From assembly GCF_024464595.1 (NCBI RefSeq), contig NZ_JANHAW010000001.1:1381083-1445082 (forward strand): 64,000 nucleotides of DNA. The letters run 5' to 3'. The notes under the pieces are model-generated. The model worked only from the letters and a program-made list of their open reading frames with translations, had not been told where the DNA came from and did no database searches. The DNA comes from Halobellus litoreus. GTDB lineage: Archaea > Halobacteriota > Halobacteria > Halobacteriales > Haloferacaceae. The translations under genes and the position numbers were made by a program. Of this stretch, positions 8,045-17,501 are shown in pieces. The first letter of the stretch is position 1. Every line of letters begins with the position of its first letter.

Positions 8045-9598
8045 TTACTCCAGATATCCGAGGTCGCGAAGCCGCTCCTGCGCCTCGTCGTCCATCTCGT
8101 CGACCGCGTCGTCGGAAACGTCGTCGTCGAGGGCGTCCGTCCACGCGCCGCCGACTGCGGATTCGAAGGCCGCGAGCGTCGCGTCGGCTTCCTCGATCGC
8201 GGGGTCGTCACCGGCGGCGACGTTCTCCGTTTCGCCTGGATCCTCGTCGAGTCGGTACGCCTCGTCGTCGATCCGATCGATTCGGACGTACTTGGCGTCG
8301 GTCCGGCGCGCGGCCCGCATCCGCGAGTAGTACCGCGAATCGCTGGGAAGCGTGATGCCGGCGGCGGCGGCCTTTTCCTCCAGTTGGTTCAACTCGACGA
8401 CGGGACGGGAGTACTCGACGAACGCGTACTCGCCGTCGCCGCGCTGTCCGGGATCGCGAGCGGCGTCAGCGAGGCCGTTGAACGTTCGATACGAATCGGA
8501 GACGAGCGATCGGGTCCGATCGAGGGCGACGACCTCGTCGTCGGGGTCGGCCGGCGTCCCGCCCTCGACGTCGAGCGTGTCGAGGACGGTGTGATACAGG
8601 TCGAGCAGTTCGACCTGGTCCTCGCGTCGATCGGCGTCGAGGGCGGGGTGTTTGACCAGCAGCGGAACGTTCACCAGTGGTTCGTACAGACAGAACTCGT
8701 GGCCGTAGAGGTCGTGCTCGCCGTGGAGTTCGCCGTGGTCGGCGCAGACGACGACCATCGTGTCGTCCCATCGCCCTTCCGCTTTCAACCAGTCGAAGAG
8801 GCGGCCGAGCTGGTCGTCGATGTGGGCGATCTCGGCGTCGTACAGCCCGCGGATATCGTCCCACTCGTCGGCGTCGATGTCGCGGGCCCCCGAGTTGTAC
8901 TCCTTGGAGTTCTGACACACCTCCGTCGAGTCGACGCCGGGGGCGAACTCCTCGGCGAACTCCTCGGGCGGGTGGTACGGGAGGTGGGCGTCCATCAGGT
9001 TGATGAACGCGAACGATCGGTCCGCGTCCTCGATGAACGACTGCGTCCGATCGATCACGGCGGGCGTCTTCGAGTCCGCGCTGCCGCCGCCGGCGAAGTA
9101 CTCGTGGGCGGTGTTACCGAGGCTGACGAGTTTGTCCGCGACGGCCCGGAGCGCCTCGTTGTCGTTCATCGTCTTCCACGCGCGGGCGAGGGGACCCGAG
9201 AGGAACTCCCCGGGCATCACCTCGAAGAAGTTGTCCTGATCGTCGAATCCGTCGGTCAGGTGCGTGTAGGGCGTGATCCAGGCGTTCGAAGAGTAGCAGG
9301 CGGTGTCGTAGCCGGCGGTCGAAAGCGTCTCCGCGAGCGTGGTCGCCCCCTCGAGGTAGGGGTTCTCCTGGTCCGCGCCGTGGCGAGAGGGGTACATCCC
9401 CGTGAAGAGCGAGGCGTGAACCGGGAGCGTCCACGGCGCGGGTGCGACGGCCTGCTCGAAGACGGTGGCCTCTTCGGCGAACGCCGCGAGGTTCGGCGTC
9501 GTCGGCCGGTCGTACCCGTACGGCGTGAGTCGGTCCTTTCGAACCGTGTCCATCACCACGAAGAGAACGTTCTCGGGTGATTCGGTAGTCATACTCAC
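8045..9598 (-). CDS. Sulfatase-like hydrolase
   Basis: This 517-residue protein belongs to the alkaline-phosphatase/sulfatase superfamily. The N-terminus NVLFVVMDTVRKDRL carries the first metal-binding Asp. The nucleophile region is APWTLPVHASLFTG, with Thr57 where true sulfatases have Cys or Ser that becomes formylglycine, so a phosphodiesterase, phosphotransferase or other sulfatase-like role is as likely as sulfate-ester hydrolysis. The later metal site VVVCADHGELHGEH is intact. No signal peptide or membrane segment is seen, so it acts in the cytoplasm. MSMTTES offers two starts six bases apart. The length is normal for the family. Confidence 0.88.
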   Translation of the reverse strand: MSMTTESPENVLFVVMDTVRKDRLTPYGYDRPTTPNLAAFAEEATVFEQAVAPAPWTLPVHASLFTGMYPSRHGADQENPYLEGATTLAETLSTAGYDTACYSSNAWITPYTHLTDGFDDQDNFFEVMPGEFLSGPLARAWKTMNDNEALRAVADKLVSLGNTAHEYFAGGGSADSKTPAVIDRTQSFIEDADRSFAFINLMDAHLPYHPPEEFAEEFAPGVDSTEVCQNSKEYNSGARDIDADEWDDIRGLYDAEIAHIDDQLGRLFDWLKAEGRWDDTMVVVCADHGELHGEHDLYGHEFCLYEPLVNVPLLVKHPALDADRREDQVELLDLYHTVLDTLDVEGGTPADPDDEVVALDRTRSLVSDSYRTFNGLADAARDPGQRGDGEYAFVEYSRPVVELNQLEEKAAAAGITLPSDSRYYSRMRAARRTDAKYVRIDRIDDEAYRLDEDPGETENVAAGDDPAIEEADATLAAFESAVGGAWTDALDDDVSDDAVDEMDDEAQERLRDLGYLE

Positions 9599-9665
9599 CT
9601 CTCACGGCGACGGCGTCAAAGAGTCACCGGTCCTGGGGCGCGGGGACAGACGAGTATGTGGGGCG

Positions 9666-10028
9666 TTAGAACGGTGCCTGCGGGCCTTCGTCGCTTTCGG
9701 TCTCCTCGCTCGAACTCTCGCCGGGGAACGACGGCGACATTCCGCCCTCGTGGCCGCCACCGCCGCTCATTCCGGTATCGGCGTGGACCGTCTCTATCTC
9801 GGGGATCTCTTTGACCATCCGGCTCTTGATCGCCTGGATTGTCATCGGCGAGATGCCGCAGCCCGAACACGCGCCGCCGAGCATAATCGTGACCTCACCG
9901 CTCTCGCGGTCGAGGTTCTGGATGGCGGCCGAGCCGCCGTGCATCTGGATCTGCGGGAAGTTCCGGCGGAGGAAGTTCGTGACGCGTTCTTTCAGGTCGT
10001 CGTCGCCGCTTGCAGCGTCGGTGCTCAT
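9666..10028 (-). CDS. NifU C-terminal domain iron-sulfur scaffold protein
   Basis: This 120-residue protein is a NifU C-terminal (Nfu) domain, which assembles or carries an iron-sulfur cluster for delivery to apo-enzymes. The CxxC motif is GGACSGCGIS, with Cys54 and Cys57. The domain covers residues 10-85 and is followed by a Gly/Ser/Glu-rich acidic tail. The start MSTDAASG is chosen because in-frame upstream codons do not resemble the family. It stands between the sulfatase-like gene and the small protein at 10117, all on the minus strand. Confidence 0.9.
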   Translation of the reverse strand: MSTDAASGDDDLKERVTNFLRRNFPQIQMHGGSAAIQNLDRESGEVTIMLGGACSGCGISPMTIQAIKSRMVKEIPEIETVHADTGMSGGGGHEGGMSPSFPGESSSEETESDEGPQAPF

Positions 10029-10116
10029 ACCCATCGCTTCGGCGGGGACGGGCTTAGGCCTTTGGTTCACTGCACGCGGCCGCTACCCACGACTGCCGCG
10101 GTTCGGACGCGACCGC

Positions 10117-10440
10117 TCACTCGGAGCGGTCCAACCCGAAGACGCGGCGGTGCTGTCGGCGGAGCTCTTCGAGGTACGCATCCAGCACGCCGGAGAGCTT
10201 CGCGTCGTCGACGACGACGGCCGTCAGCCGTTCGTGCGGGTTCTCCGGCAGTTCGATCCGGAACTCGCCGTCCTCGTAGAACGGTTCCGACTCGTTGAGG
10301 ATCTGCTGGTCGATCGCGTGGATCAGTTCGGAGTCGTACTCGTCGTTCATCGCCTCGAAGGCGTTCTTGTACGCCCGTTGCAGCTCGGGGAAGTAGTTCG
10401 CGTACTTGTCTTCGAACTTTTCGGGGTCGAAGTCACTCAT
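10117..10440 (-). CDS. Conserved small haloarchaeal protein (DUF5783-like)
   Basis: This 107-residue acidic protein begins MSDFDPEKFEDKYANYFPEL and continues through a helical region ending LRRQHRRVFGLDRSE. I associate it with a haloarchaeal conserved family (DUF5783) from memory. There are no cysteines, membrane segments or catalytic motifs. The ATG at 10440 is favoured because upstream in-frame sequence is Arg-rich and non-acidic, unlike haloarchaeal coding sequence. Its function is unknown. Confidence 0.8.
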   Translation of the reverse strand: MSDFDPEKFEDKYANYFPELQRAYKNAFEAMNDEYDSELIHAIDQQILNESEPFYEDGEFRIELPENPHERLTAVVVDDAKLSGVLDAYLEELRRQHRRVFGLDRSE

Positions 10441-10587
10441 ACCCGTGATTGGTCGGCGGCGGTACAAACCGGTTTTGAGTCTTTGCCTCGGTCGGCCGCG
10501 GACTTCGAGTCGCACCTTCGGCTGACCACGGACGGGAGCGAGCGAGAGTCCCACACGTATTTGAGTCGTCACCGACTGGTCGCCGGT

Positions 10588-11691
10588 ATGAGCGTCGCTG
10601 GAAGTATGACCGGCGTCGGAATCGCGCTCCGTCTCCTCGCCGGGCTCGCGCTGATCCTGGCAAACGGCTTCTTCGTGGCGATCGAGTTCGCGCTCACCCG
10701 GGTTCGACAGTACCCTGAATCGGAGTTCGACGAGCCGGGGCTCCGCAGGGCCTGGGAGATGACCGACGACCTGGAGATCTATCTGACGAGCTGTCAGGTG
10801 GGAATCACCGCGTCGAGCATCGCCGTCGGGATCGTCGCGGAGCCGGCGCTCGCCGCGCTCTTCGAGCCGTACTTCGGATCGACGGTCCTGGCGTCGGTCG
10901 GCGCGGGCGGCATCCTCGCGTTTCTGATCATCAACCTCCTGCACCTCACGCACGGCGAGCAGACGCCGACGTACCTCGGCGTCGAGCGCTCGAAGTTCGT
11001 CGCCCGCTACGGCGCGACGCCGCTGTACTGGTTCGCGAAGCTCATCTCGCCGATCATCGCGCTCGGCGACGGCGTCGCGAAGTGGACGCTGAAACTGTTC
11101 GGCATCGAGATGACCGGTGCGTGGTTGGAAGCCGAAACCGACGCGATCGAGTCGCGAGCGGATCTCAGACACGAACTCGGCTCGGTGCTCGACCGCGGCG
11201 ACCTCTCCGAGGAGCGCCGCGAGGAGGTGCTCAACGCGCTCGAAGTCGGGGCGCGCTCGGTCCGCGAGGAGATGATCCCGCTCGAAGACGTCGTGTTCCT
11301 CTCGACGGATGTCTCTCTCGAAGAGAACCTGGAGCGGCTCGAATCGAAGCCTCACACCCGCTTTCCGCTCGTCGGATCGGATCCGGGAGATTTCCGCGGC
11401 ATCGTGTACGTCCCCGCAGTCGTCACGAACGTCGACGCGCTCAGAGACGGGGAGCTGACGCTCGAATCGCTCGCTGCACCGCCGATGACGCTGTCGGCGG
11501 AGACCGAGATCAGCGAGGCGATCGACCAGTTCCAGGTCGAGCGTCAGGAGCTCGCACTCGTCCTCGACGGCGGGGACGTCGTCGGACTGCTGACCGCGAC
11601 GGACGCCTTCGAGGCCGTGATGGGCGAACTCGACGACCCGCTCGACGTCGCCGACGACGACGGGGGCGGTGCGTCCGAGGAGACGAACTGA
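10588..11691 (+). CDS. CNNM/CBS domain membrane protein
   Basis: This 367-residue protein has an N-terminal CNNM (DUF21) transmembrane domain at about residues 8-145 with four hydrophobic segments, then a pair of CBS domains at about 215-345. Family members are linked to Mg2+/Co2+ efflux and were once called hemolysin-like. NGFFVAIEFALTRVR and HLTHGEQTPTYLGVERSKFVARY are typical; the usual GE-Q-P-K sequence reads GEQTPTYLG here. The C-terminus is acidic. The ATG at 10588 follows a TATA-like stretch and opposes the DUF5783-like gene, giving a divergent promoter region of 147 bp. Confidence 0.88.
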   Translation: MSVAGSMTGVGIALRLLAGLALILANGFFVAIEFALTRVRQYPESEFDEPGLRRAWEMTDDLEIYLTSCQVGITASSIAVGIVAEPALAALFEPYFGSTVLASVGAGGILAFLIINLLHLTHGEQTPTYLGVERSKFVARYGATPLYWFAKLISPIIALGDGVAKWTLKLFGIEMTGAWLEAETDAIESRADLRHELGSVLDRGDLSEERREEVLNALEVGARSVREEMIPLEDVVFLSTDVSLEENLERLESKPHTRFPLVGSDPGDFRGIVYVPAVVTNVDALRDGELTLESLAAPPMTLSAETEISEAIDQFQVERQELALVLDGGDVVGLLTATDAFEAVMGELDDPLDVADDDGGGASEETN

Positions 11692-11932
11692 ACCGGGCGG
11701 TTCGCGGCGACGGCAGTGGGTCCGTCGCGGACCGGCACTCGGGCTGGGAACGACACATCCCCAATGGAAGGCAAACAGTCGGCACCCGTCGCGGACGACC
11801 CGCCACTCGAACCCGCGCCGACGTGCCGAACAACCGTGGACCGGCGCGGGGCATCGCTTACGTCACGCGGGCTCTGGCCGCCCGCTGATATATAAATCCA
11901 CGCCGGTCCCGGACACCACTCCTCGTTGAAGC

Positions 11933-12622
11933 TCAATCCGGTGTGTACCCGTCGACGCCGGAGGCGCGGAGGTACTCTTCGAGGAGCGTCGGGAACTGGG
12001 CGCCGCGGACGTACCGGAGGCCGAACTCGTCGGCCCACGAGATGATGCCCCGGTCTTCGGTGACGACACCGGCGTCGAGCTCCCGCGCGAGGACGAGGAG
12101 GTCGAAGTCCTCTCGGGAGTCGAGCACGCCCTGCCGAAGCGCCTGTCGGTACTTGTCTCGCATCCCCGAGAGGATGCGGTCGGCCTCGGTCATATACGCC
12201 TCGGCGCTGTCGGCCCCGCCGCGCGTCAGTTCGCTCGGATCGAGCTGTTCGACCTCTCGGAGCGCCTCCTCGGAGACGCGGAGTCCGCGGTCGACGCGGT
12301 CGCTCATCTCGTCGATGAAGTTGTACACGATGTTCGCCGGGATGGTGACGCCGTAGCGGTCGGGGCTCTTGCGGACGACCCACGTGTCGAGGCGCGAGAA
12401 GACCTCCTCGTCGACGTCGCGGTCCCGGAGCATCGTCGCGAGTTCGTCGTGGATCGAGGGCGGCATATGACAGGAGATGTTGAGTTCCAGACGCGCCGTC
12501 GCCACGAGGTCCAGCAGCCGAAGCGCGGCGTCCGTCAGCGACTCGCCGTCTCGACGGATCTCCTCGGTGATGAAAAGCGACGTATCGAGGACGAACTGTT
12601 GTCGCGGCAGTTCCCCGGGCAT
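11933..12622 (-). CDS. RNA ligase partner protein
   Basis: This 229-residue protein matches the archaeal RNA-ligase-partner family, a PIN-like group that occurs next to the Pab1020/MJ0414-type RNA ligase. [20 protein letters not shown] near the N-terminus holds the conserved Asp13, and [27 protein letters not shown] near the C-terminus supplies the later acidic residues of a PIN-type active site. It may be a nuclease that generates or proofreads the ligase substrate; this is inference. The ATG at 12622 is followed by family-like sequence at once. It is divergent from the ligase with 165 bp between starts, which suggests shared control. Confidence 0.9.
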   Translation of the reverse strand: MPGELPRQQFVLDTSLFITEEIRRDGESLTDAALRLLDLVATARLELNISCHMPPSIHDELATMLRDRDVDEEVFSRLDTWVVRKSPDRYGVTIPANIVYNFIDEMSDRVDRGLRVSEEALREVEQLDPSELTRGGADSAEAYMTEADRILSGMRDKYRQALRQGVLDSREDFDLLVLARELDAGVVTEDRGIISWADEFGLRYVRGAQFPTLLEEYLRASGVDGYTPD

Positions 12623-12787
12623 ACTTCCGCTTCGTACGGGGGCAATAAAAGATGCTACCCCGTCGGCACCGGTTCCATCGCACCGTCGGGACGAGATCGA
12701 GTCAACGTCGAGGTCGCTACTCCCTCTCGGGCCGACACCGTCTCGACGCTGCCCGAATCTTTTCACCGAACCGACCGCAGAGAGCGT

Positions 12788-13921
12788 ATGGACGAACGCG
12801 CATACTTCGAACGGCTGGACTCCACCGCGTCGGACCCGGCCGAACTGTTCGAGCACTTCGAGCAGCGATCCGTCGGCGGGCGAACGACGCACGTGCTCCC
12901 GTCGGCCCGCCACGGTATCGAGCGCGGGACCGTGATCCTCGACGCGGCCGACGCCATCGTCCGCGGGTATCCCAGCATCCCACGGGTGCTGGCGCTCGAT
13001 GCGGGCGTCACCTCGTTTTTCGAGTCCGGCGAGTCGATTTTCGCCGAGGAGAAACTCGACGGGTTCAACGTCCGAGTCGCCGACGTCGGCGACGAGGGGC
13101 CGCTAGCGTTCACCCGGGGCGGCTACGTCTGCCCGTACACCACCGCACGCGTCCGCGACCTCCTCGATCTGGGGGAGTTCTTCGCGACGCACCCCGAGAT
13201 GATGCTGTGCGCCGAGTTGATCGGCCCTGAAACGCCGTACACGACACACGATTACGCGGAGGTGGACTCGGACGCGATCCGCGTGTTCGACGTGCGGGAC
13301 CGCGAATCCGCCGTGCCGCTCGCGGTTTCTGAACGCCGAGAGCTCTGTGTCCGGTATGACTTCCCACAGCCTCGACTGTTCGGGCGGTACGACCGCTCGG
13401 AAGCGACCGAAGAGATCTGGTCGGCCATCGAGGAACTCGACGCCGACGGTCGGGAAGGCGTCGTAATGAAGACGGCCGACAGCGATTCGATGGTGAAGTA
13501 CACCACCGAGTCGAAACACCACGACGAACTCGCGGACGCGTTCTCGCTCCCGTTCGACCTGGGTCGGGATTTCGTCTTTTCGCGAATCACCCGCGAGGTG
13601 TTCCAGGCGGCCGAGTTCGACGAGAGCGACGAACGGCTCCGCGAGCGCGCACACGACCTCGGCGAGTCGATCCTGCTCCCGGCCGTCGAGACCGTCCGAC
13701 GGATCGAATCAGGCGAAACCGTGGGCCAACGGCACCGCGTTCGCGGCGGTCACGACGACATCGACGCCCTCCTCGACCACCTGCGCGACCTCTCGTTGAC
13801 CATCGAAGTCGAGGCGGACTACCGCGAGAACGGCCAGCGCGTCGTGGAGTTCCTGAAAGTGGCAGAATCGACGGTCGATCGAACGACGTACTATCTAGAG
13901 GGTGGGACCTACGACGAGTGA
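12788..13921 (+). CDS. ATP-dependent RNA ligase (Pab1020 type)
   Basis: This 377-residue protein belongs to the nucleotidyltransferase superfamily branch of archaeal RNA ligases (Rnl3). The adenylated lysine is Lys89 in EKLDGFNV. Motif III-like LCAELIG and motif IV-like GREGVVMK follow, and MVKYTT carries the motif V lysine. A C-terminal helical domain at about 260-375 is used for dimerisation in family structures. Substrates in vivo are unknown; circular or nicked RNAs are proposed in the literature. The neighbouring divergent partner gene strengthens the call. Confidence 0.93.
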   Translation: MDERAYFERLDSTASDPAELFEHFEQRSVGGRTTHVLPSARHGIERGTVILDAADAIVRGYPSIPRVLALDAGVTSFFESGESIFAEEKLDGFNVRVADVGDEGPLAFTRGGYVCPYTTARVRDLLDLGEFFATHPEMMLCAELIGPETPYTTHDYAEVDSDAIRVFDVRDRESAVPLAVSERRELCVRYDFPQPRLFGRYDRSEATEEIWSAIEELDADGREGVVMKTADSDSMVKYTTESKHHDELADAFSLPFDLGRDFVFSRITREVFQAAEFDESDERLRERAHDLGESILLPAVETVRRIESGETVGQRHRVRGGHDDIDALLDHLRDLSLTIEVEADYRENGQRVVEFLKVAESTVDRTTYYLEGGTYDE

Positions 13922-15032
13922 CGGCCGTAATCGAGACCAGTACTCCGAGACCTGACGACGAGATTCGAGTCGCGGCGGCTTCGGGCACGGTCGTCAGGGA
14001 AGCAGCCGTGAAATACCCATCACTGCCACCGTGTCTTCGATCTAAATACGGTTTTCATATATCAGAATATGGTTTATTTTGTCCTATCCGTAGGGGGGCC
14101 ACTACGACCCTCGATTCACGTACAATACGGACCAAAATGGATGACGACGGCGTAACTGGTGGCCGTAACCCACGAAAACGCCGCGCACGAAACAGTGGGT
14201 GACCGAGAAACGGAAGATAATATCAGACATAACAGCCGAACGGGCTATCACCAGCGTGGCTCAGGACTCGTCCGTTCATCCCACATTCCCTGATGAAACG
14301 GTAGCCCGGACTCGATCGGACCGAAACGTATCGCGTCCAGGGCGGTATGGAAAGTTGGAGACGTTCGAAGAGAGCGGTGCCGCGTTCTCGGTAGTAGCAT
14401 ACGAGAAGTTCACGACCCGCGCGGAATGCAGTATTCGACGCCCCGAAGAACCGGGAGCATCCAAGCACGCCCCGCGGGCACCGTCTGAACAAACGAGTAT
14501 TCACCCGAGAGAACAATCCGGGGGAAAACGGGTCCGTAACCCGGGAACGACGCCTCAATAAATCATATACTGCGATACAGAATTAGTTTCCCCAGTTTCA
14601 GGGTAGATTTTGGTCGAAGACACCATTAGACTATACGAACCTCTACAACGAATTGCACGTCCGATTACAGGTCATCGTGCGATCGTGGAGCGAAGACTTG
14701 CAACCGTCACCGTAGAATCGAAGAGAGACAAAGCGGGTGTCGGAAATGCACCCACTTCCAACAACCGCATCAAGCGGTAGATGATCAAACGCCAGCGGAA
14801 ACTGGCGGCTGTAACGGACGCGCCGGTCGCCAGTCGGATTTCACGCCGCCGAGGCAGCGTGCGCAGATATCGTATGTTCGCCGCTGTATGCCAACGTCGT
14901 CCGGTATCACTCTAACGGGTATACCGAAATCATCGCTCCAGTTGCTTCGGCTGAGAGGGCACCCGACTCCGGCGATAGCACAATCCGAAGTACTACTTTC
15001 GTCGGGTCGATAGTATTGACACCCCCAAACGT
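13922..15032. other. AT-richer gene-poor stretch
   Basis: About 1.1 kb contains no gene I can support. Open frames on both strands lack the acidic composition and third-position GC bias of the neighbours. Base composition is clearly less GC-rich than the flanks. One arm of an imperfect inverted repeat lies at 14771-14798. The region may be decayed foreign DNA together with the promoter of the regulator at 15033. Confidence 0.5.
14771..14798. repeat. Imperfect inverted repeat, left arm
   Basis: The reverse complement of this segment (CTGGCGTTTGATCATCTACC and onward) aligns with 15704-15726 at 19 of 21 positions, with a 3-nt gap. The two arms bracket the bat-type regulator. Confidence 0.5.
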
Positions 15033-15683
15033 ATGCCAATCATCACCAGAGTGTACTTTTCGCACCCGGATATGGCACTGGCGAACGTTATCTCATCTCT
15101 TCCCGAGGTAACCATTCGCGTGCTACAGGAAGTGAGCACGGATCCGGTTAGCGACACCTCGTTTTTCGTTCTCGAAACCGATCGAATCGAGATCCTCGAA
15201 CACGAACTGGCCGCGGATCACACCGTCGAGGACGCTCAGCAGGTGTCACGGTACGAGGGCTGGCCCGTGTACAGCATCGAGTTCACCCCCGAAACGCTGC
15301 TTCTGGGATCGGTTGTGACCGAGCACAACGGATTCGCACTCGCGGCGCATCAGCACGACGGTGGATGGATCGAACGTTGGCAGCTGCCGGGTCGAAGCGC
15401 GCTCCAGTCCGTCTGGGAGTACGCGAACGACCAGGCGTTCGAGTTCGAGATACGAACGGTACGCGAGATATCAAACAGTACCGACATACACGGGACAGGA
15501 CTGACAGAGAAACAAAAAACCACACTGATACACGCGTACAATAACGGGTATTTCCAAAAACCAGCCGAAATAACACTCGAAGAAATCGCCGACGATCTCG
15601 ACATTTCGATGAATGCTGCCAGCGGTCGAATCAAGCGTGGGATGAGAAATATCATTGAATCAGCTATCAAAGATATCGAATAG
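15033..15683 (+). CDS. bat-type helix-turn-helix regulator
   Basis: This 216-residue protein belongs to the haloarchaeal bacterio-opsin-activator-like family. Residues 1-145 form the sensory domain typical of the group, and residues 155-212 form the HTH_10 DNA-binding domain, with LTEKQKTTLIHAYNNGYFQ followed by ITLEEIADDLDISMNAASGRIKRG as the helix-turn-helix. Codon use is less GC-biased than in neighbours, in keeping with the AT-richer surroundings. No sensor domain such as PAS or GAF is fused. The target genes cannot be inferred. Confidence 0.88.
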   Translation: MPIITRVYFSHPDMALANVISSLPEVTIRVLQEVSTDPVSDTSFFVLETDRIEILEHELAADHTVEDAQQVSRYEGWPVYSIEFTPETLLLGSVVTEHNGFALAAHQHDGGWIERWQLPGRSALQSVWEYANDQAFEFEIRTVREISNSTDIHGTGLTEKQKTTLIHAYNNGYFQKPAEITLEEIADDLDISMNAASGRIKRGMRNIIESAIKDIE

Positions 15684-15703
15684 CTAAATGGCGGTGTACA
15701 ACT

Positions 15704-15726
15704 TGGTCCGGTACTGGCGGCTGATC
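15704..15726. repeat. Imperfect inverted repeat, right arm
   Basis: This is the partner of 14771-14798, lying 20 bp after the regulator stop codon. Together the arms enclose about 0.95 kb including the whole regulator gene. Confidence 0.5.
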
Positions 15727-15750
15727 TACCGCTTAAGTAGATTCGAATAA

Positions 15751-15796
15751 ATACCAATTTCTGCCTATTTATAATATATAAAATAAAATTTGGTAT
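15751..15796. terminator. AT-rich dyad between convergent genes
   Basis: ATACCAA at 15751 pairs with TTGGTAT ending at 15796 across an AT-rich loop rich in T and A runs. It lies between the converging regulator and DHH genes and could terminate either transcript. Confidence 0.4.
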
Positions 15797-15972
15797 ACGC
15801 AAAAAGCGTTGGATATTTGTTATGTCTGGATTCAGGTGGCAGGACTATCGGTCGACGGTGAGTGCATCGGCCTCGGGCGGCGTCGACCGCACGCGAGTTT
15901 GTCCACGGTCGCGGCGTCCGAGAGAACAGAAGGTCTTGCAGCCCTATCATCGACCGAGAAGGACCGGCGGCC

Positions 15973-17424
15973 TCAGTCGAGTTGCTCGCCGACGAGCCGG
16001 TCCGCCTCGGCGACGAACGCCTCCCGCGTTCCGGTCGGAATCGTCGCGCCGGCGGCCACGTCGTGTCCGCCGCCGTCGCCGCCGACGGCGCGGGACGCTT
16101 CGCGCATCACCGCAGAGAGGTCCAATCCGTCGCGGACGAGCGCGTGCGAGCCCCGGGCGCTCACTTTCACCTCCTCGTCGGACTTCTCGGCGAACGCGAG
16201 AATGGGAATGTCGCCGCGGATCCCTGAGGCCCCGACGGCCATTCCCGCGACGATACCGACGATGGTCTCGCGGATCCGCGATCCGGCGTCGAACCACTGG
16301 ACGTCGTCCTCGACGGTCGTCCCCTCGTTTTGGACCCACTGTAACCCCTCCGAGAGGTTGCGCCGGTGATTCCGGAGGAGCGTCCGCGCGCGGTCGAGGG
16401 CCTTCTCGCGGTCGCCCAGACAGACCGCGAGACCGACGTCCGCCCGCTCGTAGCGTGCGGTGGCGTTCAGGAGCGTCGAGAACTCCGAGACGTCTCTGAG
16501 TTCGGTTCCGGGAGCCTCGTCGGTCAGCGTGTACGTGGTTCCGACGAGCGAGTCGATCCGATCGGCCGGGACGCCCGACGCGATCGCCCGCTGCAGGAGG
16601 CCGCTGACGAGCGCCTGTCGTTCGTCCATCGTGAGGTCGACCCAGCGACGCCACTCGCCCCCGTCTTTCAAGTCCAGATCGAGGTTCGAGAGGAACTCGA
16701 TCGCCCCGTTCTCGTCGTTCGTGATCCCCGGGATTCTGACGTCGGTCGCGTATTCGAGGAACTTCGGGAGCGGCCGGGTCTGCCGGCCGTAGACGAGCAG
16801 ATCCGTGGCCTCCTCGACGACGCCGGCGGCGACGCCCTCCTCGACGATGCCCTGGTTCGCCCCCGAGAGGCCGCCGTCGGTGCCCTGCATATCGCCGACC
16901 GCCCCGACCACGGCGAGGCCCGCGAGGTCCCGGTTGTCGCCCTCGGGTGGTTCGAGCGCCCGCGCGAGGACGTAGCTCGCCCCCGCCCCGGAGAGTTCTG
17001 ACGCGCCGTCGAGACCGAACAGCAGCGGGTTCAGGTGGTGGGTCGGTTCGTCGACGCCGTCCGGCAGGTCGGCGGGTTGGTGGTGATCGGCGACGACGGG
17101 CGTGAACGCGCCGTCGGCCGCGTAGGGCGCGATGACGTCCAACTGGCCGCTGCCGAAGTCGGTGAAGAGCACCGTCTCGTGATCGGTGGCGGCGATACGC
17201 GCGACCTCCCGCTCGTCGAGTTGCTTCGCGAAGACGGTCTCGAACGGGATCCCCGCGCGTTCGAGTGCCGCGGCCGCGATCGCCGCGCTCGTCAGGCCGT
17301 CGGCGTCGATGTGCGACGCGAGCAACACGCGGTCGGCCGCTCGCAGTCGGTCTGCGCAGGCGACGGCTCGGTCCTGCAGGTCGGGGACCGGCGCGTCGGC
17401 ACTCGTCGTCGTGTCTGCGCTCAT
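15973..17424 (-). CDS. DHH family phosphoesterase, RecJ-like
   Basis: This 483-residue protein has the DHH catalytic domain. HIDADGLTSAAI (about residues 38-49) carries motif I, LFTDFGSGQLD motif II, and VADHHQPAD (about 112-120) the DHH motif III; HHLNP and VVGAVGD follow as metal-site segments. The C-terminal DHHA1-like domain ends with GGDGGGHDVAAGATIP, the glycine-rich substrate-binding motif. Haloarchaea have several RecJ-like paralogues; some act as 5'-3' single-strand exonucleases and one binds the GINS replication complex. Which one this is cannot be decided from sequence alone. Confidence 0.9.
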   Translation of the reverse strand: MSADTTTSADAPVPDLQDRAVACADRLRAADRVLLASHIDADGLTSAAIAAAALERAGIPFETVFAKQLDEREVARIAATDHETVLFTDFGSGQLDVIAPYAADGAFTPVVADHHQPADLPDGVDEPTHHLNPLLFGLDGASELSGAGASYVLARALEPPEGDNRDLAGLAVVGAVGDMQGTDGGLSGANQGIVEEGVAAGVVEEATDLLVYGRQTRPLPKFLEYATDVRIPGITNDENGAIEFLSNLDLDLKDGGEWRRWVDLTMDERQALVSGLLQRAIASGVPADRIDSLVGTTYTLTDEAPGTELRDVSEFSTLLNATARYERADVGLAVCLGDREKALDRARTLLRNHRRNLSEGLQWVQNEGTTVEDDVQWFDAGSRIRETIVGIVAGMAVGASGIRGDIPILAFAEKSDEEVKVSARGSHALVRDGLDLSAVMREASRAVGGDGGGHDVAAGATIPTGTREAFVAEADRLVGEQLD

Positions 17425-17501
17425 ACCCGAGCGTGGGGCGTTCTCGGATTTAAACCTACGTTCGAGCGGGGGGAGAAACGCAACCGCAGGGCCCCGGTGA
17501 C

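Noticed and set aside
7922-9580. Long plus-strand frame opposite the sulfatase-like gene
   Set aside because: Its composition is basic and repetitive without domains; the minus-strand gene has clear motifs.
14199-14561. Possible genes in the 13.9-15 kb stretch
   Set aside because: Both strands have frames of about 110 codons, but neither shows acidic composition, codon bias or a plausible start signal.
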